Source: Capitulum mitella (taxonomy: Eukaryota; Arthropoda; Thecostraca; Pollicipedomorpha; Pollicipedidae). Taken from it: DNA of 64,000 bases. Each line of letters begins with the position of its first letter. The stretch's first letter is position 1. The DNA lies in the NCBI GenBank assembly GCA_030062745.1, contig CP099843.1:1116001-1180000 (forward strand), in the 5' to 3' direction. Made by a program: the position numbers and the translations under genes. The notes under the pieces were generated by a model. That model was not told the origin of the DNA and did no database searches. It saw only the letters and a program-made list of their open reading frames with translations. Positions 1-10,596 of the stretch are shown piece after piece.

Positions 1-486
1 GTTTTGTTCGTTTTTTGTGAGGTCAGGGACAACTCACCGAGGCTCATTTTGGCATGGAAACGCTAAATTTTGCACTGCCCTCGTGCCAGGTTAGGTCACG
101 TGGCTTGAGGTCACCATGTCAAGAGGGTCAAAATTTGCCCAAAAATTAAACAAAAGTATGGAAAGAAGTCCTTGCGTCATTGCGAGTCTCATAAAATATA
201 ACTTCATGATATTCCTTGTATTATTATAACAGATAAAGGCCGTGAAAGGCAGCCATCTGTCGTGATTTATACCCGGGACTGTAACTCGAAAACCGTTCGT
301 CGGATCGGACTGACCACGACACGGGTCGATTCGGAACGCTGGACAACACCATGGACAAGCATATATCAAAATCTGAGAGATGAGAGATGAAGGTGTTAAT
401 TTTTCCTTTCAGTGGTCGATTTGTTCTGGAATGCCTCAACAGTAGTCTACAGCTTATTCGCCCTCCCGTCCGGCGGCATGGCAGTA
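1..486 (+). other. Intron of NARS2 (5' part truncated by window edge)
   Basis: This is the non-coding sequence before the first visible NARS2 exon. The first 130 bases carry several RGGTCA half-site motifs (around 19, 94 and 108), like the repeat-derived clusters elsewhere in the window. No exon with family similarity was found here. Confidence 0.6.
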
Positions 487-672
487 TGGTAATCCCTGCC
501 CTCCAGCGGGGTGGCGCAGTGCACTAACACCCCTGCCGCCTGCAGCGGCGTGACACACGTCTACACGCTGAGCCTGACAGCGTGGTAATCCCTGCCCTCC
601 AGCGGGGTGGCACAGTGCACTAACGCCCCTGCCGTCTGCAGCGGCGTGACGCACGTCTACACGCTGAGCCCG
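487..672 (+). repeat. 96-bp tandem duplication carrying the NARS2 acceptor site
   Basis: Two near-identical 96-bp units start at 487 and 583. Each holds the end of the intron (CTGCCCTCCAGCGGGGTGG, later CCTGC..CTGCAG) and about 28 bases of exon start (CGGCGTGAC.CACGTC). The second copy is the true junction at 641/642. The first gives a decoy acceptor at 545/546. Use of the decoy with retention of the rest would keep frame for about 12 codons and then meet a TAA (TGG TAA at about 583-588), so it cannot encode a working protein. Confidence 0.85.
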
Positions 673-873
673 GCGTTCCGCGCAGAGAGGTCGCGAACTC
701 GCCGCCACCTGGCCGAGTTCCGCATGCTGGAGGCGGAGATGGCGCCGGCGCGGCGGCTGGAGGAGCTGACCGACGCCCTGGAGCAGCTCACCAGGGAGGT
801 GACCGCTGCCTTCCTGGAGCGGTGCGGCGCCGAGCTCGAGCTCATACTGCCCGACAGATGGCGCCAGCAGCAG
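642..873 (+). CDS. NARS2: NARS2 internal exon (mitochondrial asparaginyl-tRNA synthetase, motif 2 exon)
   Basis: This is an internal coding exon of 77 full codons plus one split codon. NARS2 charges mitochondrial tRNA-Asn with asparagine in the mitochondrial matrix. The translation begins GVTHVYTLSPAFRAE and continues through RTRRHLAEFRMLEAEMA. That is class II synthetase motif 2, with the FRAE and RHLAEF signatures that bind ATP and the tRNA acceptor end. The exon starts after a CTGCAG acceptor ending at 641, so its first base is the third base of a codon. It ends before GTCGGC at 874 in phase 0. The rest of the exon (ARRLEELTDALEQLTREVTAAFLERCG) fits the linker helix region of the family. 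The 5' exons of the gene are outside the window. Codon use is very GC-rich compared with the introns. A duplicated copy of its acceptor lies 96 bp upstream. The identification rests on recalled family sequence. Confidence 0.9.
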
Positions 874-2876
874 GTCGGCACCGGCACAGAGTCCGCTGGT
901 CGCAACACGGACCTTTTTTTGTCGGTTTTCTGTAGGGGGCTTGACATTTTTGGTCCGATGTGGTCATGTGCGTCCTTATTTTAGCGTTGTTAAGGTGCGA
1001 CCTTGTGGCACCAAATTACAAAACGTTTGTTCAGTTACATCTTTGTTATTTGTACGAGCTGGACTGGAAGCATGGCCGCGATCAAAAGTGATGTATTTGT
1101 CCATCACTTATTCTCACTGGACGAGGGGCTGCTCCCCCCCCCCCATGAGATTTTTCCTTGACTGCTGGCGAACGGCCAGCGTCAAGAACCTGAAATTTAC
1201 TACAGCTGACTTGACATCCTTCCCGCATGTGCCTCCCCCCAAAAGAACCATTACCAGGTCGTGCATTTATGTTATGAGTTATGACGTCGTGTACCGAGTT
1301 ATGACGTCACTCCCAAGACCTTGCAAGTCGAGTTTCTAGATCTGTGCTGCACGGTGGTTTCTTTCTCCAGAGTTTGAAGATGGGGTCAGTTTCGTGATTC
1401 CATGATTTTCATTTGAAGAGCATTTCAGGATTCATGACTTTTTCAGAGTATGCTTGATAACGCACCGGGGTTTTGAACGGCTAGTGACCTTTCCAAGATG
1501 AAGTAAGCTCACTGGCCGTATTTGACCACAGAATATATTTTAACCACTCCAAGGGTTTTTTGACGATGGTTCAGTAACGACAACTATTTTTACCCCACTA
1601 GATAATCCGGAACACTCTTCTGTGGAAGCGTACTATAGTTTTTGACACTAATCATGTCGTGAAAGATGATAATTACATTTGACCTCTTGCTGGCCTAATT
1701 TTGACCGGAAGAAACAAAAACAACCATTGACTACAAGGTCTGATCAAGTTCAATACCAAGTCGTCAAAAAGCATGGCTTTCAGACCTTTGTACTATAACA
1801 CTACTGCGATGACGGCAGAGACGGCAAACAGCGTGATATCCTCATTTGCCGTGACCAGAGAGGTCATCGGGCGACCTGAAGAGGCGAAATTAGTATTGTT
1901 AAAATCAGGAAGAAAGCCAAACGTCCTTTTTTGTTTCGTCGCTCTGTCTCAGTTGGGAGCGAAATGGGCGGGGGGCGGCAACCCCCTTCCCGTCGTCGGG
2001 CTCTTAGATGAAAATCCTTACCTCCGGCGAGAGTTAGGTTATAAAAATAGCCAGCAGTATCCTGAAGGCTGTATGTGGCCTCAGTTGCCGCATTATGTCG
2101 TTGCAGGGATGTCGTACCCGCCCCGTGGTAAAAATTCCAAGTATCGTTAACCACAATTGCCACGAGTGCAAAGACAAACCTGTTTTGTGTTTCTGCTACC
2201 GATTTTTGCGTGCTGGCTTGTCGTGTTGTCCCCAAAGTCTGGCTTAGCTGAGCCCGGATGCGATGAACCTCTCCTGAGCTTTGGTATGGTAGGATTTAGC
2301 CTTCATCCCCGGATGTAAAATCTTTACGGCCCCTAAAGTCCTTGCAGTGTCTACGACTCTTATATTCTTTTCTAACTTGACATGCAGACCAATTTTGCCT
2401 GAGTCTTCCAACGAAAATTGCTGCTTCCTTGTCTGTTGCCCCCCCCCTCCCATAAACGTTCTCACGTGAACATCTGCACATTGAGAGCTGTCATTAATCT
2501 CGATAACCAGCGAGTCAGCCCATAAACACGACTTTGTTATTTTACACATCGGCAGTAGAACACAGTCTTCATTTTTCCATTTGTCCTTTGCATTGGACCA
2601 TTTGCACCGTCCACGAAGTAACATTCCCCAAAACAGCATTCGTCTAATTGCATTCGGGAAAAAGACATGTGGGCTATTTGTCCGGAAGCCTCTCCGCCTG
2701 GCTGTCGACAGTGCAGGCGCACGTCCCTAATTTCATAAAGGCGATCATTTATAGCCGGCTTCATAGCCAGTCTGCCTCGTGGCGCCTGCACTGGGCTGGC
2801 CGGCCGGTGCCTGCGGTCCGTGAACATTAGTCCGGGTGTACCCTGACGCGCGTCTGTGTGCCGTCGGCCTCCTCAG
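874..2876 (+). other. NARS2 intron, no internal gene seen
   Basis: This intron of about 2.0 kb has the donor GTCGGC and acceptor CCTCCTCAG. It includes C and G homopolymer runs near 1134, 1970 and 2440. It holds no recognisable coding, RNA gene or complete mobile element. Open frames on either strand here are short and show no family pattern. Confidence 0.6.
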
Positions 2877-3104
2877 GAGCGGCTGCAGCAGCTGCAGGCG
2901 GCCGACTTCCCGCGGCTGACGCACGCCGAGGCCGTGGCCGTGCTGCGGCGGCGACCCGACCTCGGCCAGCCGGCCCGGCCGGACGCCGACCTGAGCCGCC
3001 ACCACGAGCTGGCGCTGCTCGACCACTGCGGGCAGAGGGCGCTGTTCGTCACCGACTGGCCGGCGCACCTGAAGCCGTTCTACGCCCGCCGAGACGGACA
3101 CACG
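2877..3104 (+). CDS. NARS2: NARS2 internal exon (linker to motif 3)
   Basis: This exon has 76 codons in phase 0 at both ends. It follows a CCTCCTCAG acceptor at 2876 and ends at the GTGAGG donor at 3105. The translation starts ERLQQLQAADFPRLTHAEAV and later contains LFVTDWPAHLKPFYARRDGHT. The pattern of an [FV]-[IV]-x-x-[YW]-P segment followed by LKPFY and an acidic residue is the conserved strand and loop of the AsnRS/AspRS active site. The THAEAVAVL segment matches the region where the family reads S/T-x-x-EA-[VI]. Joining this exon to the previous one needs no frame change. The 3' border is peculiar: the last 14 bases of the exon and its donor are the start of a tandem repeat running to about 3566, so several identical donors follow the first. 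I chose 3105 because the protein matches the family up to HT and the next exon resumes at AAAVDLL. Confidence 0.9.
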
Positions 3105-3566
3105 GTGAGGGCCGAGCCGGGCAGTCAGAGCCCGGGTGACGTCGAGACGGACACGGTGAGGGCCGAGCCGGGCAGTCAGAGCCCGGGTGACGCCGAGACG
3201 GACACACGGTGAGGTTAGAGCCCGTGCAGTCAGAGTCCGGAGTAATGCCGAGACGGACACACGGTGAGGTTAGAGCCCGTGCAGTCAGAGTCCGAGTAAT
3301 GCCGAGACGGTCACACGGTGAGGGCAGAGCCCGGGCAGTCAGAGCCCGGGTAACGCCGAGACGGACACACGGTGAGGGCAGAGCCCGGGCAGTCAGAGTC
3401 CGAGTAATGCCGAGACGGTCACACGGTGAGTTTAGAGCCCGGGTAACCCTGAGACGGACACACGGTGAGGTTAGAGCCCGTGCAGTCAGAGCCCGGGTAA
3501 CGCCGAGACGGACACACGGTGAGGTTAGAGCCCGGGTGACGCTGAGACGGACACACGGTGAGGGCA
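3091..3566 (+). repeat. Minisatellite seeded on the NARS2 exon/intron border
   Basis: About ten tandem units start with GAGACGG(A/T)CACACGGTGAG. Full units are 53-54 bp and shortened units are about 39 bp. The first unit overlaps the last 14 bases of the exon that ends at 3104. Every unit carries the consensus-like donor ACG|GTGAG, with intron-start positions at 3105, 3156, 3209, 3263, 3317, 3371, 3425, 3464, 3518 and 3557. Units differ by the presence or absence of a GCAGTCAGAGYCCG block. Confidence 0.9.
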
Positions 3567-4584
3567 GAGGGGTGACAGTCAAAGCCCGTCTGACGTGCTC
3601 AGACGAGTTACGAGTCTATAATGGCATCATATGGCTGCTGAGGCTGTTTGTGAGTCACGGGGAGCTTTTTACCAGATATTCCTCGGAACATGGGGTGGCT
3701 CGTGATGGAAGAGGTTCTTAATGCAAAGTCATGTGAAGATCGTTAAAAGGAGCAAGAGTTCATTGGTGCACTGACAGACCAATTAAACGCCCGCATTGGT
3801 CGTGCGATATTGCAGTCGGTTGCGTTACATCTGGCCAGTAACAGGTCCGGCTGTTGCTAGTGCGGTGACGTCAGCAGCCGCGGGACCGGCTCATTGCGGA
3901 TGCGTTGTGCGGCGTCGGTGGTCGTCTGTTCCGCTCGCTGACTGGGGGTAGGGGGGGGGAGTGGGCGAGCTGCCACTGGGACAGTCGAGGGCCGGATTAT
4001 TGGAATAAAGTGCGCCTCGCGAACCCGGATCTTCCCATCCCCTCCCCGGCAGGCGGAGGTGGCTGGTTTAGCTCGGCTATTGATGTTCCAACCAGTTTGC
4101 GGGAGGAGGGTAGTAAATTGCTTCTGTGGGCGTTCGTGTGGCTCGGAACTCGGCAACTTTTGTAGTTGGCTCATGTGCAGGACGTTAGTCTGTGATGTAT
4201 ATAAATGCCAGTGGTCGTCTGAAGTCATATATATGTCGCACTGCTGCGCTTAGTTGAAGGACAGCATGCAGTGCGACCAAAAAGTTTATGGTGTGGCGTA
4301 TGAGGTCCGTTATTGCGTACTTAAGGCATGGTGCTAATAATCTGAATATCAGTAGCCTTCGCGCACTGCTCATGACTTGGCGTTAATACGAGGAGACCTT
4401 TGGTCTCGGGCAGTCTGGTTTGGCCCCTGACTGTGACTTGCGTGACTTCCGACCCCAAGCAGTGGGTTTGACCTCCGGGCAGTCTGGTTTGACCTGTGAC
4501 CTCAGAGGGAGCCGACAGTGACCTGTCGCCCGGTGAGTCGGGGCGCCGTGTGCCGGCCTGAGGCAGAGTTGTGGCGGCCGGCAG
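3567..4584 (+). other. Remainder of NARS2 last intron
   Basis: This is single-copy-looking intron sequence up to the acceptor at 4584. Nothing coding was recognised. The last 150 bases are GC-rich with short CTGGTTTGRCC repeats near 4418-4495. Confidence 0.6.
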
Positions 4585-4854
4585 GCGGCGGCCGTCGACC
4601 TGCTGGTGCCGGGGGTCGGCGAGCTGGCCGGCGGCTCGCTCCGGGAGGACGGCGCCGACCAGCTGACGGCGCGGCTGCAGCAGCTCGGCCTGCTGCCGCA
4701 GCTCGACTGGTACGTCCAGCTGCGGCGGTACGGCGGCGCGCCCACAGCCGGCTACGGTCTCGGCCTGGAGCGGCTGCTGCTGCTGCTCACCGGACTGGAG
4801 AGCGTGCGGGACGTGGTGCCGTTCCCGCGCTGGTTCCAGCACTGCGACACCTAG
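4585..4854 (+). CDS. NARS2: NARS2 terminal coding exon with stop codon
   Basis: This terminal coding exon has 89 codons and a TAG stop. It begins after the acceptor GGCCGGCAG at 4584, phase 0. It reads AAAVDLLVPGVGELAGGS, then a helical stretch, then DWYVQLRRYGGAPTAGYGLG, LERLLLLLTG, and ends DVVPFPRWFQHCDT. The G-Y-G-L-G-L-E-R block is class II motif 3, whose arginine contacts ATP. The ending with VPFPR is the mitochondrial and bacterial AsnRS type and differs from the cytosolic NARS1 ending, which is why I call NARS2. The three visible exons give about 242 residues, roughly the C-terminal half of the family's usual length of nearly 480. No AATAAA was noticed in the first few hundred bases after the stop, so the 3' UTR end is not placed. 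The gene appears intact within the window. Confidence 0.92.
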   Translation, partial: AAAVDLLVPGVGELAGGSLREDGADQLTARLQQLGLLPQLDWYVQLRRYGGAPTAGYGLGLERLLLLLTGLESVRDVVPFPRWFQHCDT

Positions 4855-5902
4855 CGCCGCCCAGCGGCGGTCCGGCCAACTGAGGCGCGCCGCGGACGCC
4901 TGGCCCTAACGGGATATGATGAGTCAAAAGCATGGTATTAGCGAGATGTCTGGTGTGATCCTGTAATACACGGTGTGAGGTGCGGGAGGTGTTGCACGGA
5001 AGTGGCTAGGGTTGGCTACCAAACCTTGTTCCGAAGCGTATGTTTTTTCAGCCGTTTGTTGGTCTATTTCCGTATTTGAGAAAGCGTCCGGTGGTTACTC
5101 GTACCACAGAAAGACGTCAGTGAAATGTAAAAAACATAACGAATCATCAGAGACTGTCATGCATCTGCAACATCAAACGTACTAATGGAAAAAGGCCCGA
5201 CCTTGTCACCTCGAGAGGTTTCTTCAGAGGCAAAACACCATCTAACAAGGACTGCAGTTTCAGGAGCCCACCATTACGAGCGGCCTGCTTTTTAAACGAC
5301 CGTCCGCAACGTAAAAAAAGTTGTTTTTCTTAATCAATCTTCCGCCTCAGCGAGAGCTAACGCACGTTTCTTCATCATTTCGTGACCTTTGCAGCTCATC
5401 CAAAGCATTTCCTTATGTTGAACCCTTCACCTTCAATAACGCTTCACTCGAAAGTCGGATTTTCGTGTATTTAAGAACAGTAGTCACACTGATGATTGTC
5501 ACCCTGCACTGTTGGCCGATAACAAAAAGTATTTTAGCACTACAAGAACATAGTTTTTATCCCACAGCTCCAGTACCATCGTTTTGCCAGGTGGGGGTGG
5601 CTGGCTCAGGTGACTGTCAGCTTGTGATAATCGGAATGAGCGAGCGGTCTTGCGGAGTCAGTAAACTTCAGGGTGTTCCTCTAGTGCCGACTTCATCAGG
5701 GCTATTGCACCAAGAACGGTATTTGAGTTATTTATTACCGACCTCAGCCGCAGGGGTGGGACCAGTGGCCGAGATGGCACAGGTGAAACCAGTGGCTGAG
5801 GCGGCAGAGGCGAAATGTTGTCGCGGTGCCCCGTGGCGCGGTGGTGATTAAATGTCGGTCGCTGGAAGGTGGAGGTGTGCGTAGTCCAAATAGGCCTGTG
5901 GT
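4855..5902. other. NARS2 3' flank
   Basis: This stretch probably contains the NARS2 3' UTR and then intergenic DNA. A short imperfect repeat (CAGTGGCYGAG.YGGCA) lies at 5763-5812. I see no second gene. Confidence 0.5.
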
Positions 5903-6168
5903 CAGGTTCGTAGCCAACCGAGGGCCATGGGGGCCATGTCCCCCCCCCCCTGAGTACACTAGAGTACCCCCCAAGTGGTGTACACTAGATACATGGCGAT
6001 TTCGCTTGAATATGTAATAGTAATAACATATATGTTGCAAAAACAAACATTACATGTTTTCCTGTGCAATAAATATGAGATAACTTGCCTGAGATTGCAT
6101 ATACCTGTGATATATGACAAAATTTGACATTTGTCCCCCCCCCGAGGAAAATCCTGGCTACATGCCTG
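5903..6168. mobile_element. hAT-like MITE, copy A
   Basis: This is a 266-bp non-coding element. Its inverted ends read CAGGTTCGTAGCCA on the left and, on the reverse strand, CAGGCATGTAGCCAGG on the right. It is flanked by an 8-bp direct repeat, CCTGTGGT and CCTGTAGC, matching at 6 of 8 positions. The interior is AT-rich with C runs near 5940 and 6136. It is similar along its length to the element at 58766. CAGG ends with an 8-bp target duplication are the hAT superfamily pattern; no transposase is encoded. Confidence 0.65.
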
Positions 6169-9100
6169 CCTGTAGCCAGGAGCATAGCTTTGTACACCTT
6201 TGGTATTGAGCTTGCCATACAAAAAGGAATCACTGGTGTGGAATTCCGTACCGGCATCCGGACACGTTCTTGTGTTTCCTGTCTAAAATTAAGTACGGTA
6301 AATACGTTATCAGTCTCATTTTAGCATTTCATTCATTTATTCTTCCATACCAAAATTTGTCCCAGTGCTACTCCCCATGCCTGTGGCTATTTTGCACAGA
6401 ATGATAAATTCAGCCTAAGTAAACAAAGCGGGGTATCTTGCTGATCGAAATGGAGCCCGAATATGAGAGAGAACAGGTATCGAGATCGATGACTGGTGAT
6501 GGCTGACTAAGTTCACTCGGAAGTCCCCAACTAACTAGCGAAGTGTTTTTGCATATTACTGACACCAAGACTCTCAGTATCAGAGACGCCACTTTGGGAC
6601 GACAAGGTTGTCGCATTTCCGACTATCGACGTAAATCCCACTGCATTGTTTTTCCGTTGGGAACGAGCCTCCGATGGGGCAACCGCCGCTGGGGGAGTCT
6701 AGCGGCAAAAAGTGAATGCTTAGTTCTGCCGCCTGTCACCAGAGGTCCAGCCGGCGGGCCATCACGCGACGCCGGAGGTGTTGGCCGGCCGGGCGGGGGG
6801 CGTCAGTGTCGTCTCGTGATCCGACTCGGTGATTCCTGCGGCCGCGGGTGACGGCGCGTGCGTTGAGGCCGCCTCTGACTCGCCGATCACCGATTCTGGA
6901 CTCTTCCACCTGAGGTATGGAGCATGAGCTGTGATCAGCATACTGTGCCCTTGGCCGGCGGCATGCGTCGTGCGGCGAGGCTTAGTTGTGGCGGGCCAGG
7001 ATTGTGCAAAGCGAAATGGCGCACGGTGAACAATAATCCTGCTGCGTCTGCAGCGATCTCATCACTTACAGACTAGGAGCGGATCCTGAGTAAAGACTCT
7101 GATGCCATTGGGACAATGACTTCAATGCTGAGTAAATCCCGCGGAGAGGTCGAGGGAGCCTTCGATGCGTTCGGAAATGAAATTTTGGCGTTCAGAATAT
7201 GTAAACGTTGGCAGAAACGATTCGAAAGCATGGTATCTCTCAGCTTTCGAAGGGGCCTACGTCTCATTAATGACTCTCTTCAGGCCAATCCCCCCCGTCC
7301 TCCCTTGGAAGATTTCTGAATCCGTCCTTGTACCAGAGAATGCAGGAGCTGCCGCGACACTGAACACGACAGAAAGCATGAAAAATGAAATTATCGTCAC
7401 TTTTGCATACCACGTGGAATGCGTCAGACTGCAGTGTATCTGACCTACTTTGTCTGCCGGAAGAAAATCAGTCATCCGCCGACAAAAAGTTTGTGCGGCA
7501 AAAAGTTGTCTGCGGTATGTCACAGAAATGCCTTATGGACACATTTGCGTTTTTGTGGTTTTGCAGGATTTTACGTGACACCTTCGCAAAAAGGAAAACC
7601 GCCTCTTCGACTCCCTTCTTAATATCGTCCAAATACTCAGCTAAGGGACAGGAATTACATCGTCATTCCCGTGAAGGTTTACACAACGTCCATACATGGC
7701 TTACACTTGCGGCTTACTTCCGTGAAAGGAGTCCAAGATATCCCTGCATTAAATCAGCGCTTCTTCAGGCTTTTCCTGTTGATGGATTCAGCTACGAATG
7801 ACCACTTGCATGAAATGTGCCCAAAAAGGGGAACATTTTCATGGGAAAGTAGCTAGGACTAACGATGTGTCAAACAACTTTGTTTTTCATTCTGGACCAA
7901 TCTGTGTTTTTCTAAAATGAATGAGGATCTCATGTCATTAATTGGTGTCGAACAGCATCATCATTGGTTGAAAGTGAAAACCCAAATGATGAATTTTAGA
8001 ACAGGAAAAATGCTCCACAGAAAACCACGGTCCAGTCCGTTACAAGCAGCACACGTATAGTTATCATTCGTGGCTTAATAGAGGGAGGTATATTTCAGTC
8101 GTTTTCCTGTTCATTTACGAACTGAATTACGTTGAAAGATAGCGACATGTTCTTTTTAAGACGCAGATCTGTCCAGTTCCACCGTGGTTCTATGAAGATA
8201 ACCTTAGAAAGAGAACATCCACATGCTTGCATTATGTAACAGCACAGGCCTTGTCGATCTATACTCGTCCTCAGTGCCTCATTGTGGTCACAGTTTACAA
8301 CTGCAACTCCAGGCAACGTCTAAAGGAAAACAAACGAATGGTATGTGGATCATCTCACGCTTCGAAATTTTAAACTTCCAAGGCTTTGGCGCGGCTTTAT
8401 TCATTTGGGGAGGTCCAAAAGGTACATCGGGCCTTTTCTTTGGGTGCTTGCGGAGGGCCATTGCAGGAATCGTACTCCCCGCACCCACCGATGCCGTCAT
8501 CTTAAACGCCACTTTCATGCATAATACGGTCGACTATACATCTAGAATATCTGGAACATACATCACCATATTCTAGGAAGTGGCTGATTGTTTCTGATAC
8601 CTTCATTTTGTCAGTGACGTATGACATGTAGTGCAGTTTCGTGAAAAAGGATTGATTACCCTTTCTAGTCTTGAAGAATGTCATGTCGTACTCTTCGTCA
8701 GAAGTCCGCAGACCCGTGTAATCTCCAGCCATGGCTACAACCGACAATCCTGGAAGATTATGCCTCATGAAATTCATGGCATTAAGGAGTTGTCCCCGAA
8801 ATAACAGGATCTAATGTCGGCTCGCCGCATCAAATAAAGATTATCTCAGGTACGGAATATTTTCTTGATTGAGTTTATTGTACAATGGAAGTAAGTACCG
8901 CTTTGCTTTGTAATTTCGTAAGACGCCGGTTTCTACGAAAAAGAAGTATCATTCAGTAGTTTGGCATGTTTACCAATCATCCCATCCATCACACAAACTG
9001 TTTGTGATGAATGCAGAAACATTTCCATTCGAAAGTTGCAGTCTAACCTTCCGAGATATCGTTAGCTTGTCTACGACAGCCGGTCCCGCCTGGTTTTAGC

Positions 9101-9380
9101 TGGCTGTTCTGCGACCGCCGCTAAGATGCACTTTTCGGTGCGGTTCCTTCTATTGGAAGTGCCCAGAGATTGTGGCGGGAGCATTGACGTAGACCGAACC
9201 TCTCCCCCTGAATTCGCTTTGGCATCAGCCAGAGTGTCCAGTGCCTGAGCAAACTGATCCTTATGAGCGGCGCTTTTGAACCCGGACCAGGTTCTTGTGG
9301 GTCTGCATCCAATGCTGGCTTTTCTTGTTCCTGTAAGTACCAGAACAGCCCCCTTGGCCCTCTTCAGATCGGACTGTCAC
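6169..9380. other. Intergenic, nothing recognised
   Basis: No gene, RNA or complete mobile element was recognised in these 3.2 kb. A GC-rich patch lies at 6730-6870. Open frames in it (for example 7385-7801) show no family features. Confidence 0.5.
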
Positions 9381-10596
9381 CTCCCGAGTCCTCTTCCTAC
9401 CCCAGCAGTACCCCGCAGTCCCCCTCCTCCCGAGTTCTCCTCTTATTCCAGCCGTACCCCGCAGTCTCTCTCCTTCCCAGTCCTCCTCCTACCCCAGCCG
9501 TATCCCGCAGTCCCCCTCCTCCCAAGTCCTCCTCCTACCCCAGCCGTACCCCGCAGTCTCTCTCCTCCCCAGTCCTCCTCTTACTCCAGCCGTACCCCGC
9601 AGTCCCTCTCATCCGGAGTCCTCCTCCTACCTCAGCCGTACCCCGCAGTCCCTCTCCTCCGGAGTCCTCCTCCTACCCCAGCCGTACCCCGCAGTCCCTT
9701 TCCTCCCGAGTCCTCCTACCCCAGCCGTACCCCGCAGTCCCTTTCCTCCCGAGTCCTCCTCCTACCCCAGCCGTACCCCGCAGTCCCTTTCCTCCCGAGT
9801 CCTCCTACCCCAGCCGTACCCCGCAGTCCCTTTCCTCCCGAGTCCTCCTCCTACCCCAGCCGTACCCCGCAGTCCCTTTCCTCCCGAGTCCTCCTACCCC
9901 AGCCGTACCCCGCAGTCCCTTTCCTCCCGAGTCCTCCTCCTACCCCAGCCGTACCCCGCAGTCCCTCTCCTCCCGAGTCCTCCTACCCCAGCCGTACCCC
10001 GCAGTCCCTTTCCTCCCGAGTCCTCCTCCTACCCCAGCCGTACCCCGCAGTCTCTCTCCTCCCCAGTCCTCCTCTTACTCCAGCCGTACCCCGCAGTCCC
10101 TCTCATCCGGAGTCCTCCTCTTACCTCAGCCGTACCCCGCAGTCCCTCTCCTCCGGAGTCCTCCTCCTACCCCAGCCGTACCCCGCAGTCCCTTTCCTCC
10201 CGAGTCCTCCTACCCCAGCCGTACCCCGCAGTCCCTTTCCTCCCGAGTCCTCCTCCTACCCCAGCCGTACCCCGCAGTCCCTTTCCTCCCGAGTCCTCCT
10301 ACCCCAGCCGTACCCCGCAGTCCCTTTCCTCCCGAGTCCTCCTCCTACCCCAGCCGTACCCCGCAGTCCCTTTCCTCCCGAGTCCTCCTACCCCAGCCGT
10401 ACCCCGCAGTCCCTTTCCTCCCGAGTCCTCCTACCTCCAGCCGTACCCCGCAGTCCCTTTCCTCCCGAGTCCTCCTCCTACCCCAGCCGTACCCCGCAGT
10501 CCCTTTCCTCCCGAGTCCTCCTCCTACCCCAGCCGTACCCCGCAGTCCCTTTCCTCCCGAGTCCTCCTCCTACCCCAGCCGTACCCCGCAGTCCCA
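9381..10596. repeat. Pyrimidine-rich minisatellite, 43/46-bp units
   Basis: About 27 units of the form CCGCAGTCCC(T)TTCCTCCCGAG followed by TCCTCC(TCC)TACCCCAGCCGTAC. Long (46 bp) and short (43 bp) units alternate over much of the array, giving a dimer period near 89 bp. A variant block with TTACTCCAGC and CTCATCCGGAG occurs at 9581 and again about 494 bp later at 10075, so part of the array was duplicated as a block. Both unit lengths equal 1 modulo 3 and the units lack stops, so long Pro/Ser-rich frames read through it. These are artefacts rather than genes. Confidence 0.95.
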
